Below, in pieces: positions 16,127 through 25,500 of a stretch of DNA of 47,650 nt. This stretch comes from an uncultured Eubacterium sp. (GTDB taxonomy: Bacteria > Bacillota > Clostridia > Lachnospirales > Lachnospiraceae). The stretch's first letter is position 1; each line of letters opens with the position of its first letter. The notes beneath the pieces are model-generated. The model was not told the DNA's origin. It was given only the letters and a program-made list of their open reading frames with translations, and searched no databases. The stretch covers positions 1 to 47,650 of the forward strand of contig USBB01000018.1 in the NCBI GenBank assembly GCA_900552795.1, read 5' to 3'. Position numbers and translations under genes: made by a program.

Positions 16127-17453
16127 ATTTCTCCTTCAATTCCATGTATGCATAAATCAGTGCTATAAACAGCCAAAAAACCTTGGCATCCATAAACGCT
16201 GACGCCACATTTAATATTACATACAAAGCTATAAGATACATTGATAAATGCATAAATGTGTATGCTCTCACGCTCTTTATTCTGTTTAAGCATTTGGCAA
16301 ATAAATTAGCCAGATATCCGAAATACGTTGTCAGACCTAGCAACCCTGCCTCTGTCGCAATTCTTACAAAGCCTACATCAAGCGTAGTCGCAACTGTCCA
16401 AAAGCCAAACTGTCTGTAAAAATATCTCAGACACCCTCTGACATATGCAAGATATCCGTATCCGAACAAGCCTTTTCCCTCATTAACCATATACGAAACT
16501 GCTGTCCATTGTACTGTTCTTGAATAAGAGGCATTATTCGCATTCAAGCCAAAATCATCTGAAAGCTTAAAATCTGCTCCCAACACATTAAGACATGACT
16601 TAATAACTTCTATTATACTATCAAACATTGACGGTTTAATTATATAAGCACCGACAATCGCTAATATTATAAATGGGAAAAACTTTATATACTTTTTTAT
16701 AAACTTGGCATTTCTTATTACAATCATCATAAACATTATTATACACAATGCAAGAAGTGAACTTCTCGACATTGTAAGTATAAGTGCTGCAAGGTCAGCC
16801 AAAGCAAAAATAATGTATTTAAATCTTCTTTCCCTTTCATACATATAAAGTATTATCGGAAACATAAATGCACAATAACAGCCATAACCTATTGCATTTG
16901 TTGTGCCGTATGCTCTTGTCATATTCATACGGTCAGTAAGCAGTGTTTCCGATGAAGATTCTACGATATTTAATACTGATGCCGGATTTAAATCAAGCAG
17001 ACTCTGACACGCTCCTATCACAGCGAGCGCGACACATCCGTATATCATGAAATCTATACAGTTTTTAAATACTTCCCTGTCATTTATAAGCTCTTTTAAT
17101 ATAATAACAAGCAGGAACTGCTCCAAAACAATACCAAAAACTCTGTTAACCTCCCCAAAGCCATTGCTTATATTGATAACAGAAATCATTATATTTATGA
17201 ACACAAACACGGCAAGTCCTCTCGGAATGCTTACATTATGTGTAACTATCACTCGCCTTACCCAAAATACCATAACTATAAGTATAAGTATTCTTGAACC
17301 GGTAAGAAGAGGAAGTGAAGATGATATCTCTATAGCAAAGCTGTCCGGCAGTATAGGATAAAATGCGAAGAGCAGATACAAGTACCATTCTTTTTTCTTA
17401 ACAGCCAAATATACTATCGGCGCAAATAAAACTAAAAGTACTATAAGCTCCAT
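16068..17453 (-). CDS. Wzy/O-antigen ligase-type polysaccharide polymerase
   Basis: A 461-residue protein with about ten to twelve membrane helices and a large external loop around residues 280-350. TMSRSSLLAL inside a hydrophobic helix and the RAYGTTNAIGYGCYCAF segment are typical of the Wzy_C/O-antigen ligase superfamily. The ATG at 17453 is preferred to the GTG one codon upstream, because AGGAG lies six bases before the ATG. It would join repeat units on undecaprenyl diphosphate outside the membrane after Wzx export. The Cys/Ser-rich C-terminus overlaps the start of the next glycosyltransferase gene by 59 bases. Confidence 0.85.
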   Translation of the reverse strand: MELIVLLVLFAPIVYLAVKKKEWYLYLLFAFYPILPDSFAIEISSSLPLLTGSRILILIVMVFWVRRVIVTHNVSIPRGLAVFVFINIMISVINISNGFGEVNRVFGIVLEQFLLVIILKELINDREVFKNCIDFMIYGCVALAVIGACQSLLDLNPASVLNIVESSSETLLTDRMNMTRAYGTTNAIGYGCYCAFMFPIILYMYERERRFKYIIFALADLAALILTMSRSSLLALCIIMFMMIVIRNAKFIKKYIKFFPFIILAIVGAYIIKPSMFDSIIEVIKSCLNVLGADFKLSDDFGLNANNASYSRTVQWTAVSYMVNEGKGLFGYGYLAYVRGCLRYFYRQFGFWTVATTLDVGFVRIATEAGLLGLTTYFGYLANLFAKCLNRIKSVRAYTFMHLSMYLIALYVILNVASAFMDAKVFWLFIALIYAYMELKEKYDYECKCDSYSCNIQSSDR

Positions 17454-17466
17454 CACTCTCTCCTTT

Positions 17467-18387
17467 CTATCTGTTTCCTAATAATATTGATGCTCTTATT
17501 TTAAATGCCATATTCTTTGACACATATTTTGTCTTTAACGAGCATGCAAGTTTAATTCTTGAGAAAACTGACTTATCATAATCGGCCACCTTCTCAAGCC
17601 ATTTTTTATTATTTTCAGAAATTTTCACAACATCTGCTGCAGCAAGCACAGTTTTTGCCTGCACAGCAATACTTACCTTTGATTTTGTTGTTATATCTTT
17701 TAATCTGCCTTTAATTTTTCCAATAATTCCGTATGAAACACCGACTACATTATTACCATGCTGTCTGTATTTCATCTGCGGATTTTCGTCATATATAATT
17801 CTGCCACCCAAAGCCTTACACAAAACAGCCGCGTAAAAATCATGCATAACTATAGGCCCTGAAAGCTGTATTTTTCTTATAAAATGTGCAAGATTATCGT
17901 TCATCACCATAGTACAGCCAAGCAGACCGCCCGCACATACAAGCGTACAAAAATCAGTCCCAGGCTGCGCTTTATATACATTTCTTCCAAGCGAAGAAAG
18001 CTTACTGTCAACAAGCGATGCATTTGCAAAATATAATACAGGAAGCTTAGATGAACCTGATTTTACTATATTTTGTACAGCATTCTTAAGCTTTTCTTTC
18101 TCCCAAAAATCATCCTGGTCTGCAAAAGAATAATAATCACTCTCACCGCTGTGCTTTATCAAATCAATAAAGCTCAGCGCAGGCCCCATATTGCTTCCTG
18201 TATACCAGTTTAATTTTCCTTTTTCCTTATATTCATCGAGGATTTTTGTAGTATTATCTTTTGAGCCATCATCTCTGACTAAAAGCTCTAACTTAAAATT
18301 TCCCTCCTGATTTAAAATGGAATCGATTTGTTCTCTTAAATATTTTTCACCGTTAAATGTCGACATCAATACTGTTACTACTTTCAC
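17467..18387 (-). CDS. Family 2 glycosyltransferase (rhamnosyltransferase-like)
   Basis: A 306-residue GT2 enzyme starting at GTG (18387): GGAGG lies seven bases before it, while the in-frame TTG two codons earlier is too close. VTVLMSTFNGEKYLREQIDSIL, LLVRDDGSKDNT and SDYYSFADQDDFWEKEKL match the branch that includes bacterial rhamnosyltransferases such as WfgF-like proteins; the DQDD motif binds metal and nucleotide. The C-terminal 90 residues are basic and may touch the membrane face. Rhamnose as donor is a weak inference. Confidence 0.87.
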   Translation of the reverse strand: MKVVTVLMSTFNGEKYLREQIDSILNQEGNFKLELLVRDDGSKDNTTKILDEYKEKGKLNWYTGSNMGPALSFIDLIKHSGESDYYSFADQDDFWEKEKLKNAVQNIVKSGSSKLPVLYFANASLVDSKLSSLGRNVYKAQPGTDFCTLVCAGGLLGCTMVMNDNLAHFIRKIQLSGPIVMHDFYAAVLCKALGGRIIYDENPQMKYRQHGNNVVGVSYGIIGKIKGRLKDITTKSKVSIAVQAKTVLAAADVVKISENNKKWLEKVADYDKSVFSRIKLACSLKTKYVSKNMAFKIRASILLGNR

Positions 18388-18402
18388 AGACAAACCTCCA
18401 TA

Positions 18403-19362
18403 TCAGTTTAATTTACTTGTGAAAATCACATCAAAATACGTATCTTTCTTCAATGCATTTTCCTTGTCAAACTTATAAGTCAACTTATGAATAGGAGTCA
18501 TTTGCTTTACCGTATTCCATGTATTTTCATCAAACTCATCAAATAATCTTAACAGAAGAATATGAGGTACACTGTTGCTGAATGGTATTACCTTATCCCA
18601 CTCCTCAGGGTATGTTTCAATAGAAAGCTCAACCATATCATGAAAAAGAAAATAATCTATAAGGCTGTCATTCTTTTTCCAATACTCATATAATAATGCT
18701 CTCGTAAGGAGCAAAATCGGATTATTAGAACATGAAGTTATAAACCAGCTGCTTATGCGGCAGCACTGTCCGTCAAGTCCCGGCTTAAGCATCTGAAACA
18801 TAAATAAATCAGAATCTATCATATATTCAGGCACATTTTCTCCTGAGCAATACACAGTCGCATCGATCCATGTTCCGCCATATTTTATAAGAAGTTCCGT
18901 TCTTAATAAATCAGACATATGCGTTCTTGTTATAAGACCTCTGTCAATCTTATCCTGAATATAGTCAGGGAAGGTTATATAACTTTTATAGTTATCATCT
19001 GTTATAAGAACAATTTGCTTATGTGCAAAATTTAATTTTATCGATTCATAGCACTGCTTTACTACATCAGGTGCATTCTCAATCCCCTGAAACCAGCATA
19101 TCCATATATAGTCAGAACGCTTCTGCTCTAATGTACTGCTATCGTTATTTTGAATATATTCAGCAATAAATTTTCTATATTTCTTTCTTAGCTTTCTAAG
19201 TATTCTGTTATTTACCGAATTTCTTACAAGCTCAAGTGATTTTCTTGAAAAGCCCTGCGAAAGTATCTGAAATACAGCAAAAAGTAATACATGTGCCTTA
19301 AGATACTGCTTAAAAAGTGCTTTTCCGCCAACTTTATTAAATAGCTTAACAAATTGCTTCAT
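18403..19362 (-). CDS. Capsular polysaccharide synthesis glycosyltransferase (Caps_synth/GT32-like)
   Basis: A 319-residue protein. YIWICWFQGIENAPDVVKQCYESIKLN near residue 85 and LLIKYGGTWIDATVYCS, with a DXD-like Asp after Gly-Gly-Thr-Trp, are marks of the Caps_synth family, related to GT32 sugar transferases. GGAG lies eight bases before the ATG. The first 60 residues are basic and hydrophobic, which suits membrane association. It stands between a GT4 and a GT2 gene in the operon, so it probably adds one sugar of the repeat unit. Confidence 0.85.
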   Translation of the reverse strand: MKQFVKLFNKVGGKALFKQYLKAHVLLFAVFQILSQGFSRKSLELVRNSVNNRILRKLRKKYRKFIAEYIQNNDSSTLEQKRSDYIWICWFQGIENAPDVVKQCYESIKLNFAHKQIVLITDDNYKSYITFPDYIQDKIDRGLITRTHMSDLLRTELLIKYGGTWIDATVYCSGENVPEYMIDSDLFMFQMLKPGLDGQCCRISSWFITSCSNNPILLLTRALLYEYWKKNDSLIDYFLFHDMVELSIETYPEEWDKVIPFSNSVPHILLLRLFDEFDENTWNTVKQMTPIHKLTYKFDKENALKKDTYFDVIFTSKLN

Positions 19363-19382
19363 TTTGTTAACTCCGAACCTGA

Positions 19383-20531
19383 TTAAAATATTTTCTCATA
19401 GTCATCAACTATCTTTTCCCAACTGAATGCTTCCTTTATTCTGTTTAAAGACTTTTCAGAAAGCTTTTGTATACGGCTGTTGTCCAATTTACAGCTCTCA
19501 TTGATGACCTTGCTTAAATTACCTTCTGTCTTGTTCCAATAAAGTGCTCCGTCCTTTGCAACTTCCCTGTTAAAGCCAACATCAATCAAAAGATTTAAGT
19601 CTGTTGACGCAAGTGCCTCCAAAAGACTTGGATTTGTTCCGCCGACTTCATGGCCATGAAAATATGCGAATGCCTCCTCACGTATCTTCTTAAGAAGCTC
19701 CTGATTGTAAACAGTTCCCACAAACTTAATTCGTCTGTCTTTATCAAATCCTGTCTTTTTCTTTAATTCATCATAAAACTTGTTGTGTTCAACATTTGTA
19801 ACTATAACAAAATCCTTAGTCGTGTCTGACATCATAAATTCTCTTATCATAGTCTCATAATTATTCTCTGGAACAAATCTGCCTACAACAAGAAAATATT
19901 CTTTTGCCTTTACGCTATGTTTATTACACCATTCTGTCCAGTCAGCCGACTCATCAGTTAATTCAGACTTTCTTACGTCTGCTCCATATGCAATATACGT
20001 AGTTTTAGGATTATATTTTTTATAATCCTGCTTTATATAATTCTCGATATTTTTAGAATCGCATATTAAAAGCTGCGCATGTTTTACCATAAGACGTTCA
20101 GAGACTTTCCAGTACTTTCTTATCATCCAGTTCCACTTTGCACGCTTCCACTCGTGTCCGTCAGGATTTACATATAACTTTCCGCCAAGCTTTGTAAGCT
20201 TGTCCTTATAATGCTTCACAAACGGTCCTATTCTGCATGCAAGTACATAAACAACTGCATCCTGTATATTATTTTTTTCAATATAACGGTTACAGTACTT
20301 AAATGCCGTCATATCATAATAAACCGCTTTTGCTGGTCCTATTGCTGGAACTTTTACATTAAAGCAGTGGGCACCATTGTACTCAAATTCATTATCGTTA
20401 TCAGAAAGACATGCAACATGGTATTTTATATCATTTCTTACCTGTCCTCCGGTCAATTTATCTACAAATGTCTCAAACCCGCCATATTTAGCCGGTATTC
20501 CTTTTGAACCAATAATAAAAATGTGTTTCAT
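19383..20531 (-). CDS. Family 4 glycosyltransferase with DUF1972 N-terminus (WchF/Cps2T-like)
   Basis: A 382-residue GT-B enzyme. MKHIFIIGSKGIPAKYGGFETFVDKL is the DUF1972 signature found in beta-1,4-rhamnosyltransferases such as Cps2T/WchF of pneumococcus. The C-terminal half has the donor-binding block YFLVVGRFVPENNYETMIREF and FHGHEVGGTNPSLLEALAS. The ATG at 20531 is chosen because GGAG lies six bases before it; the longer frame adds four residues only. Being the first transferase of the operon, it may add the second sugar to the lipid-linked primer. No priming glycosyl-1-phosphate transferase is in the window. Confidence 0.9.
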   Translation of the reverse strand: MKHIFIIGSKGIPAKYGGFETFVDKLTGGQVRNDIKYHVACLSDNDNEFEYNGAHCFNVKVPAIGPAKAVYYDMTAFKYCNRYIEKNNIQDAVVYVLACRIGPFVKHYKDKLTKLGGKLYVNPDGHEWKRAKWNWMIRKYWKVSERLMVKHAQLLICDSKNIENYIKQDYKKYNPKTTYIAYGADVRKSELTDESADWTEWCNKHSVKAKEYFLVVGRFVPENNYETMIREFMMSDTTKDFVIVTNVEHNKFYDELKKKTGFDKDRRIKFVGTVYNQELLKKIREEAFAYFHGHEVGGTNPSLLEALASTDLNLLIDVGFNREVAKDGALYWNKTEGNLSKVINESCKLDNSRIQKLSEKSLNRIKEAFSWEKIVDDYEKIF

Positions 20532-20552
20532 AGCAATCTCCATCCCGTCAAA

Positions 20553-21959
20553 TTAATCTACTGTAAAATAACCTACAACTTCAACATTCTGATGTTCGCA
20601 CATCAAAAGTTCCTGATTAATGTTTCTTATTCTTGACTTACCAATCTGCTCTGCAAGTATAACTTTCTTACTTTTGCAAAGCATATCAATTGCGTCGGCA
20701 TTTCCAAGAATATCTCCGATAATTTCACATTTGATACCGCGCTCGTTTACTTTTTCTACTATTTTACTGATCTCATCTGATACAGAATCATTAAATGCAC
20801 CAACAACAGCTATCTCATCAAGTTCTATATTTCTCACTGTAGAAGCAATCTTAGACAAAATCAGTTTTTCCTGAAGCATAACATCTGAAGGATAATCGCT
20901 GTAGAACCATTTATCAGAAAGCTTTTTAAAGTAGTTCTTCTTTGAAACGCTCAATCCGCCGAAACATCTCATTCCGTAGCGCACCTGAAGCTCATTGATA
21001 TATTTCAATTTACCGCTAACAATATAAGCTATAACAATAACCGCTAATGAAAGAAATGCTCCGAGTGCAAAACCAAGCACAAAATATTTTACAACACCGC
21101 TCATAACTGATGTTTTTGTCTGCACTGCTTCACTTTCCCCATTCTCTGCACCGTCTTCCTTTGCAAGCAGTTCCTTTATCTTTGCAAGCTGCGCCGCACT
21201 AAAATCATCATCCATATCGCCTATCAGTTCTGATGTTTCAATCAATGTATCAAGGTTGTCCTTTTGTCTTTTATCTAACGAGATATCCGTAGTCTTACTG
21301 TAAGACATTTCAATCTGCTCTAAATCATGTGACTTAACGCTTTCAGAAAGTGTTTTCTGATATGCTTTCAATACATCTGCTGTCTTATTTGCAATATTAT
21401 AACACTCTTGCTTATCTGCGGCATAAATTATAACATTAAAGATATTATTCTTAACTTCACTGTTATATGAAACACTGTCACATGTAACAAGCTCCTGAAG
21501 ATAATTCTCTTCAATTGAAATACCCGAATTCTTTAAAGCTGACACAAGTCCGCCTCTTATTATAAAATTGCGGTATGCAATAACAAGCTCCTGTGAAACA
21601 CTTTCATCTGCATTTACATAATACTGAATATTAATTGTATCAATATTGTGAGCATCAACCTTCATAGAAGGTGATTCTTCCATATATTTTTTCATTTTTT
21701 CAAGGTCATTTACCTTTAAAAGATATTCATTAACACCTGCCAGCTCTTGCTGCGATAACACAATTTCATTCTGTGTGTCGCTTCCGGCTTTGTATGCCTT
21801 AACATTCTTTACAGCCTTAACTCCAGCCATAAGCAACGCAAAAACAAGTGCTGTGATAAGAACATATTTTAATTTTCTTACACACTCTGCCAATAAGTCT
21901 TTTAAGTTTACATTAAAATTATCTTCTTTTACATTTCGCATTTCCATATAATTTCCCAT
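20553..21959 (-). CDS. Wzz-like membrane protein with a degenerate kinase-like C-terminal domain
   Basis: A 468-residue protein with helices at about residues 32-48 and 288-312 around a large Gln/Glu/Lys-rich external region, the Wzz/CpsC plan. After the second helix a cytoplasmic part follows (YPSDVMLQEKLILSKIASTVRNI..., then DEIAVVGAFNDSVSDEISKIVEKVNERGIKCEIIGDIL). It is spaced like a BY-kinase, but the P-loop position reads GAFNDSVSDE instead of a GxxGxGK(S/T), so it should not bind ATP in the normal way. No strong ribosome binding site stands before the ATG. It is the first gene of the glycan operon and may set polymer length or serve as a scaffold. Confidence 0.75.
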   Translation of the reverse strand: MGNYMEMRNVKEDNFNVNLKDLLAECVRKLKYVLITALVFALLMAGVKAVKNVKAYKAGSDTQNEIVLSQQELAGVNEYLLKVNDLEKMKKYMEESPSMKVDAHNIDTINIQYYVNADESVSQELVIAYRNFIIRGGLVSALKNSGISIEENYLQELVTCDSVSYNSEVKNNIFNVIIYAADKQECYNIANKTADVLKAYQKTLSESVKSHDLEQIEMSYSKTTDISLDKRQKDNLDTLIETSELIGDMDDDFSAAQLAKIKELLAKEDGAENGESEAVQTKTSVMSGVVKYFVLGFALGAFLSLAVIVIAYIVSGKLKYINELQVRYGMRCFGGLSVSKKNYFKKLSDKWFYSDYPSDVMLQEKLILSKIASTVRNIELDEIAVVGAFNDSVSDEISKIVEKVNERGIKCEIIGDILGNADAIDMLCKSKKVILAEQIGKSRIRNINQELLMCEHQNVEVVGYFTVD

Positions 21960-22029
21960 AAGATAAATTTATACCTTTCTAAAAAATTTTTCTCAAATAG
22001 CATGAAACCTATACAATTCCATAAATTAC

Positions 22030-22058
22030 ATATTAACATTATATCCAATAAAGGTCAA
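22030..22058 (-). promoter_or_regulatory. Candidate promoter of the exopolysaccharide operon
   Basis: On the minus strand TTGACC (22053-22058), a 17-base spacer and TAATAT (22030-22035) precede the Wzz-like gene by about 70 bases. A better -10, TATAAT (22038-22043), lies in the spacer but has no -35 at the right distance, so the exact start is unsure. Confidence 0.5.
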
Positions 22059-22225
22059 CAAAAAGCTGTTTTTGTACATTCTTCCAAATAAACTTTCTTT
22101 CTATTTTACCATTTTTATATTTCTTTTATTTAGTAAACACACTTTGCTCACATTTAACATATATAGTATTACTTGGATAGCAAGATATTCTTTCTATCTC
22201 CCCTCATATTTTTTATATAAAAGGC

Positions 22226-22274
22226 ATCGCCATTGGAACCTACTTCATTCCTTTGGCGATGTTTTTGTTTTAAT
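22226..22274 (+). terminator. Stem-loop followed by T-run on the plus strand, no gene assigned
   Basis: CATCGCCA and TGGCGATG (8 base pairs) enclose GGAA/TTCC (4 base pairs) around a nine-base loop, then TTTTTGTTTT follows on the plus strand. This looks like a rightward intrinsic terminator, but no plus-strand gene lies to the left. It may end a small RNA or antisense transcript, or act as a leader hairpin in the opposite direction. Confidence 0.45.
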
Positions 22275-22284
22275 CTAAAATGTA

Positions 22285-22372
22285 ATAAAAAAGTGTCGTT
22301 CACGACGCTTGCAAGATTTGCTTCGCAAACTTGTTATCAGAATGCGTCTTCGACGCAATTTCCTATAAAGTA
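22285..22372 (-). repeat. Modular palindromic intergenic element, copy A
   Basis: Follows the BIG2 terminator in minus-strand sense. It holds three short hairpins: GCGTCGAAGACGC, GTTTGCGAAGCAAAT and GCGTCGTGAACGACAC. The stretch with ACGCATTCTGATAACAAGTT matches copy C (39785-39887) almost base for base, and TATAGGAAATT matches one arm of the long hairpins in copies B and C. Confidence 0.6.
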
Positions 22373-22378
22373 AAAAAC

Positions 22379-22422
22379 ATGCCGCATAAAACAGCTCTCA
22401 TTCTGCTGTAATTATGCGGCAT
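22379..22422 (-). terminator. Intrinsic terminator of the BIG2-repeat gene
   Basis: ATGCCGCATAA pairs with TTATGCGGCAT across a 22-base loop that itself contains CAG/CTG pairing. On the minus strand GTTTTTTACTTT follows. It begins about 84 bases after the stop codon. Confidence 0.8.
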
Positions 22423-22505
22423 ATTATAAATATTAAAATCATCATATATTCTGATAATTCTATATTTTTAAAACATCTTCATTTATCAATGCTTTGCAGA
22501 TTCCA

Positions 22506-25500
22506 TCACCTGAAATTTGTAACTCTTACGGTACATGTAAGTGTCTTGTTATGTGTCACAGCTGTCACAGTTGTAGTTCCTGCCTTTCTTGCAACAACCT
22601 CACCGCTTTGAGACACAGTACATACTCTCGGGTTACTGCTTCGCCATCTTACCTTGTCACCCTCTTCAATTCCAAGCACATCAAGCCAGAACTTATCATA
22701 TTGCTCCAGTGTAATACTTGATTTGCTTATTCCAAGTGAATGTACTATACACGTCGACATAACGCCTTTTGAATTACTTTCAACATATACTTCGGCTGTT
22801 CCTGGACCAACTGTAGTTATAAGTCCCTTACCGTCAACAATAACCGTTCCTGTATCTGAAGAATACCAGTCATAGCTGTCAGTATTTATTGCAGGCCTTA
22901 CTCTTACACTGAGCTGTCTTGATTTGCCTGCAAGCATGTATATTTCTGAAGAATTAATCTTTAATGAAGTTATATCAACTACCGGTGTTACATATACCCA
23001 GCAGACGCCTTTAACTTCATTGCCGTCTGTTGACTGTGCTGTTATCTTAACTTTACCCGGTGACAATGCAAACACTTCTCCGGCTTCATCAACTACAGCA
23101 ATTTTTTCATCAGAAGAAATCCATTTTACATCTTTTATTGATGCATTTTCAGGATATATGTTTGCTTTAAGTATTTTTGACTCTCCTACAAGCAGGTGAA
23201 GTGTAGAAGGCTCAACCGAAATTGAAAGTACCGGATTTACAACTCTTACAATACACGTTGCACTAACACCGCTTCCATCAGCTGCCGTAGCAGTAATAAC
23301 TGCTGTTCCCGGTGTATGTCCGATAATATTTCCGCTCGAATCCACTGAACATATATCATTATTTGATGATGACCATGTAATATTTTTATTTGTCGCAGTT
23401 GCTGCTCCTACTTTAGCTGTAAGCGTGCCTGATGCCCCAACATTTAAATATTTATAAGTCTCGCTAAGCTCGATAGATGATACATATTCCTTAACCTCTA
23501 TAGTACATGCTGCGGTGAGCTTACATTCCTCTGTCGTTACCTCAATAACGCAGCTTCCGCCCTTAAGAGCAGTTACTATACCATTTTCATCAACTGAAGC
23601 CACGGTAGGATCGCTTGACAAATATGTAACATTCTTATTCTCTGCATCAGCTGGCTCTATTATAGGTATAATAGCATATTTCGCACCTACCCACAAAAGC
23701 TGGTAATCTGAGTTAAGCGTAATGCCCGTTACCGGCTGCGTAACTGTAACGGTACAAAATGCAGTTACTCCCGAATCAACACTCGTTGCAATAATTGATG
23801 TTGTACCGGCTCCTGTAGCTGTAACCTTACCATCGCTTTCAACAGTACATACATCCTCATCGCGGCTCATCCATGTAAGCTGCTTATTGTCTGCATTTTC
23901 CGGAAGACATGTTCCGTTAAGCCAGAACACCTGTCCTTTTCTTACGGTAATATCTGTTGTACTCAGAACAATGCTTGTTACAGGCTGTTTTACGAATATT
24001 TCACACATTGCAGTCATTCCGCCATCGGCTGACTTACAAAGAATTGTACATGAACCTGTTCCTACTGCCTGAACAAGACCGTTAGAATCTACAACACAGA
24101 TATTTGTGTTTGAAGATTCCCAGTAAAGAGTTTTATCTGAAGCTGTAACAGGCAGAACCTCCGCTGAAATCCTTAATTTATCACCTACTGACAATGTAGC
24201 CTTTGTAGTATCAAGCTTAATATGCTCAACCGGAATACTTATAAAGAACTCACATGTTGCCTGATAGTTTTTGCCACCGTCAACGACATTACATATAATC
24301 GTAGCATGTCCTGGTTTTACAAATGTTACAAGACCATTTTTATCAACCTTTATAATCTCGGTATTTGATGATGTCCATGTCACGTCTCTGTTAACTCCGT
24401 CTCCATCAGGTGTTACTGTCGCAGTTAACTGGAACTTTCCTATTGCCATTGTTGAATTTACTGATGTTTCATTAAGTGTAACTCCCGTTACCGGTTCTCT
24501 TACATAGACTGAACAGTTTGCAACTTTCATACCGTCCTGAGATATTACGGTAATTGTAGCATTACCACCTGAAACAGCAGTGATTGTAGCCTTATAACTG
24601 TCACCCTCAACGGTTGCAACCTCCGGATTTGAGCTGCCCCAAATTACAGTGGAGTTTGTCGGTCCCTCCGGCTCAAAATGAAGCTGGACAACATCAGTCT
24701 TACCACGTTCAATTGTTATTGAAGATGGATCTATATACATATCTCTTACAGGGTTTGTTACGTAGACAACGCACATAGCTGACTTTGTAACTCCATTTAC
24801 TGTCTGTGTACCTGTAATATGTACAGTACCTGACTGCACACCTGTGATAGAAAGTTTTTTACCGTCCTGCGAAACTTTTACAAGATCTTGTGTAGGCACA
24901 GTTCCGTCTTCCCTCGGCTGATTTTCAACCTTGAATGTTACAGGATTTTTTTCAAGATCCTCTGATGTAACAAGTGCTTCCAAAGTAACTGTCTCGTCCA
25001 CATTAACTGTAAGATTATTGCTGCTTAAGCCAAATCCGTCAATTACCGTAATCTTATATGTAAGCTCATATGGCAAATCATATATTGATGATAAATCATC
25101 TGACGGACTTCTTGTCGCCGTAATTGTTGCAGTTCCCGCTTTCAATGCTTTAACCTCACCTGTAGCCGCATCAAGCTCTACAATATCTTTATCAGATGTA
25201 TACCACAACGTACCATCATTATCAGAGGTCATAAGCTGTGTCTTATCTCCTACATTCATAGTAGTTATTTCATTGCCGAGTTTCTTATAAGGAACTACAA
25301 CCTTAAGTTTTACAACACTGAAAGGAACTTCATTACCTGCTGAATCATATCCGTAAACGCCGGCTGAAACCTGTGTAACACCAGCTCTTATACCTACAAT
25401 ATTACCAGCTTTTATAGTAGCGATTTTCTCATTCTCACTTCTGAATAGCGCACCTGACAGCGCAGGATATTTAATATTAGTCGGAAGTTCTTCCATTGCG

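Larger units (their letters stand above)
21960..22505. other. 546-base noncoding region between the BIG2 gene and the glycan operon
   Basis: In minus-strand order this gap holds the terminator of the BIG2 gene (22379-22422), a modular palindromic element (22285-22372), an isolated stem-loop (22226-22274), an AT-rich stretch, a candidate promoter (22030-22058) and a leader of about 60 bases. Short open frames inside it lack ribosome binding sites and look like noise. Confidence 0.7.

Noticed and set aside
22072..22278. 68-codon hydrophobic plus-strand open frame in the 546-base gap
   Set aside because: It lacks a ribosome binding site, runs through a terminator-like hairpin and has composition expected of AT-rich noncoding DNA.
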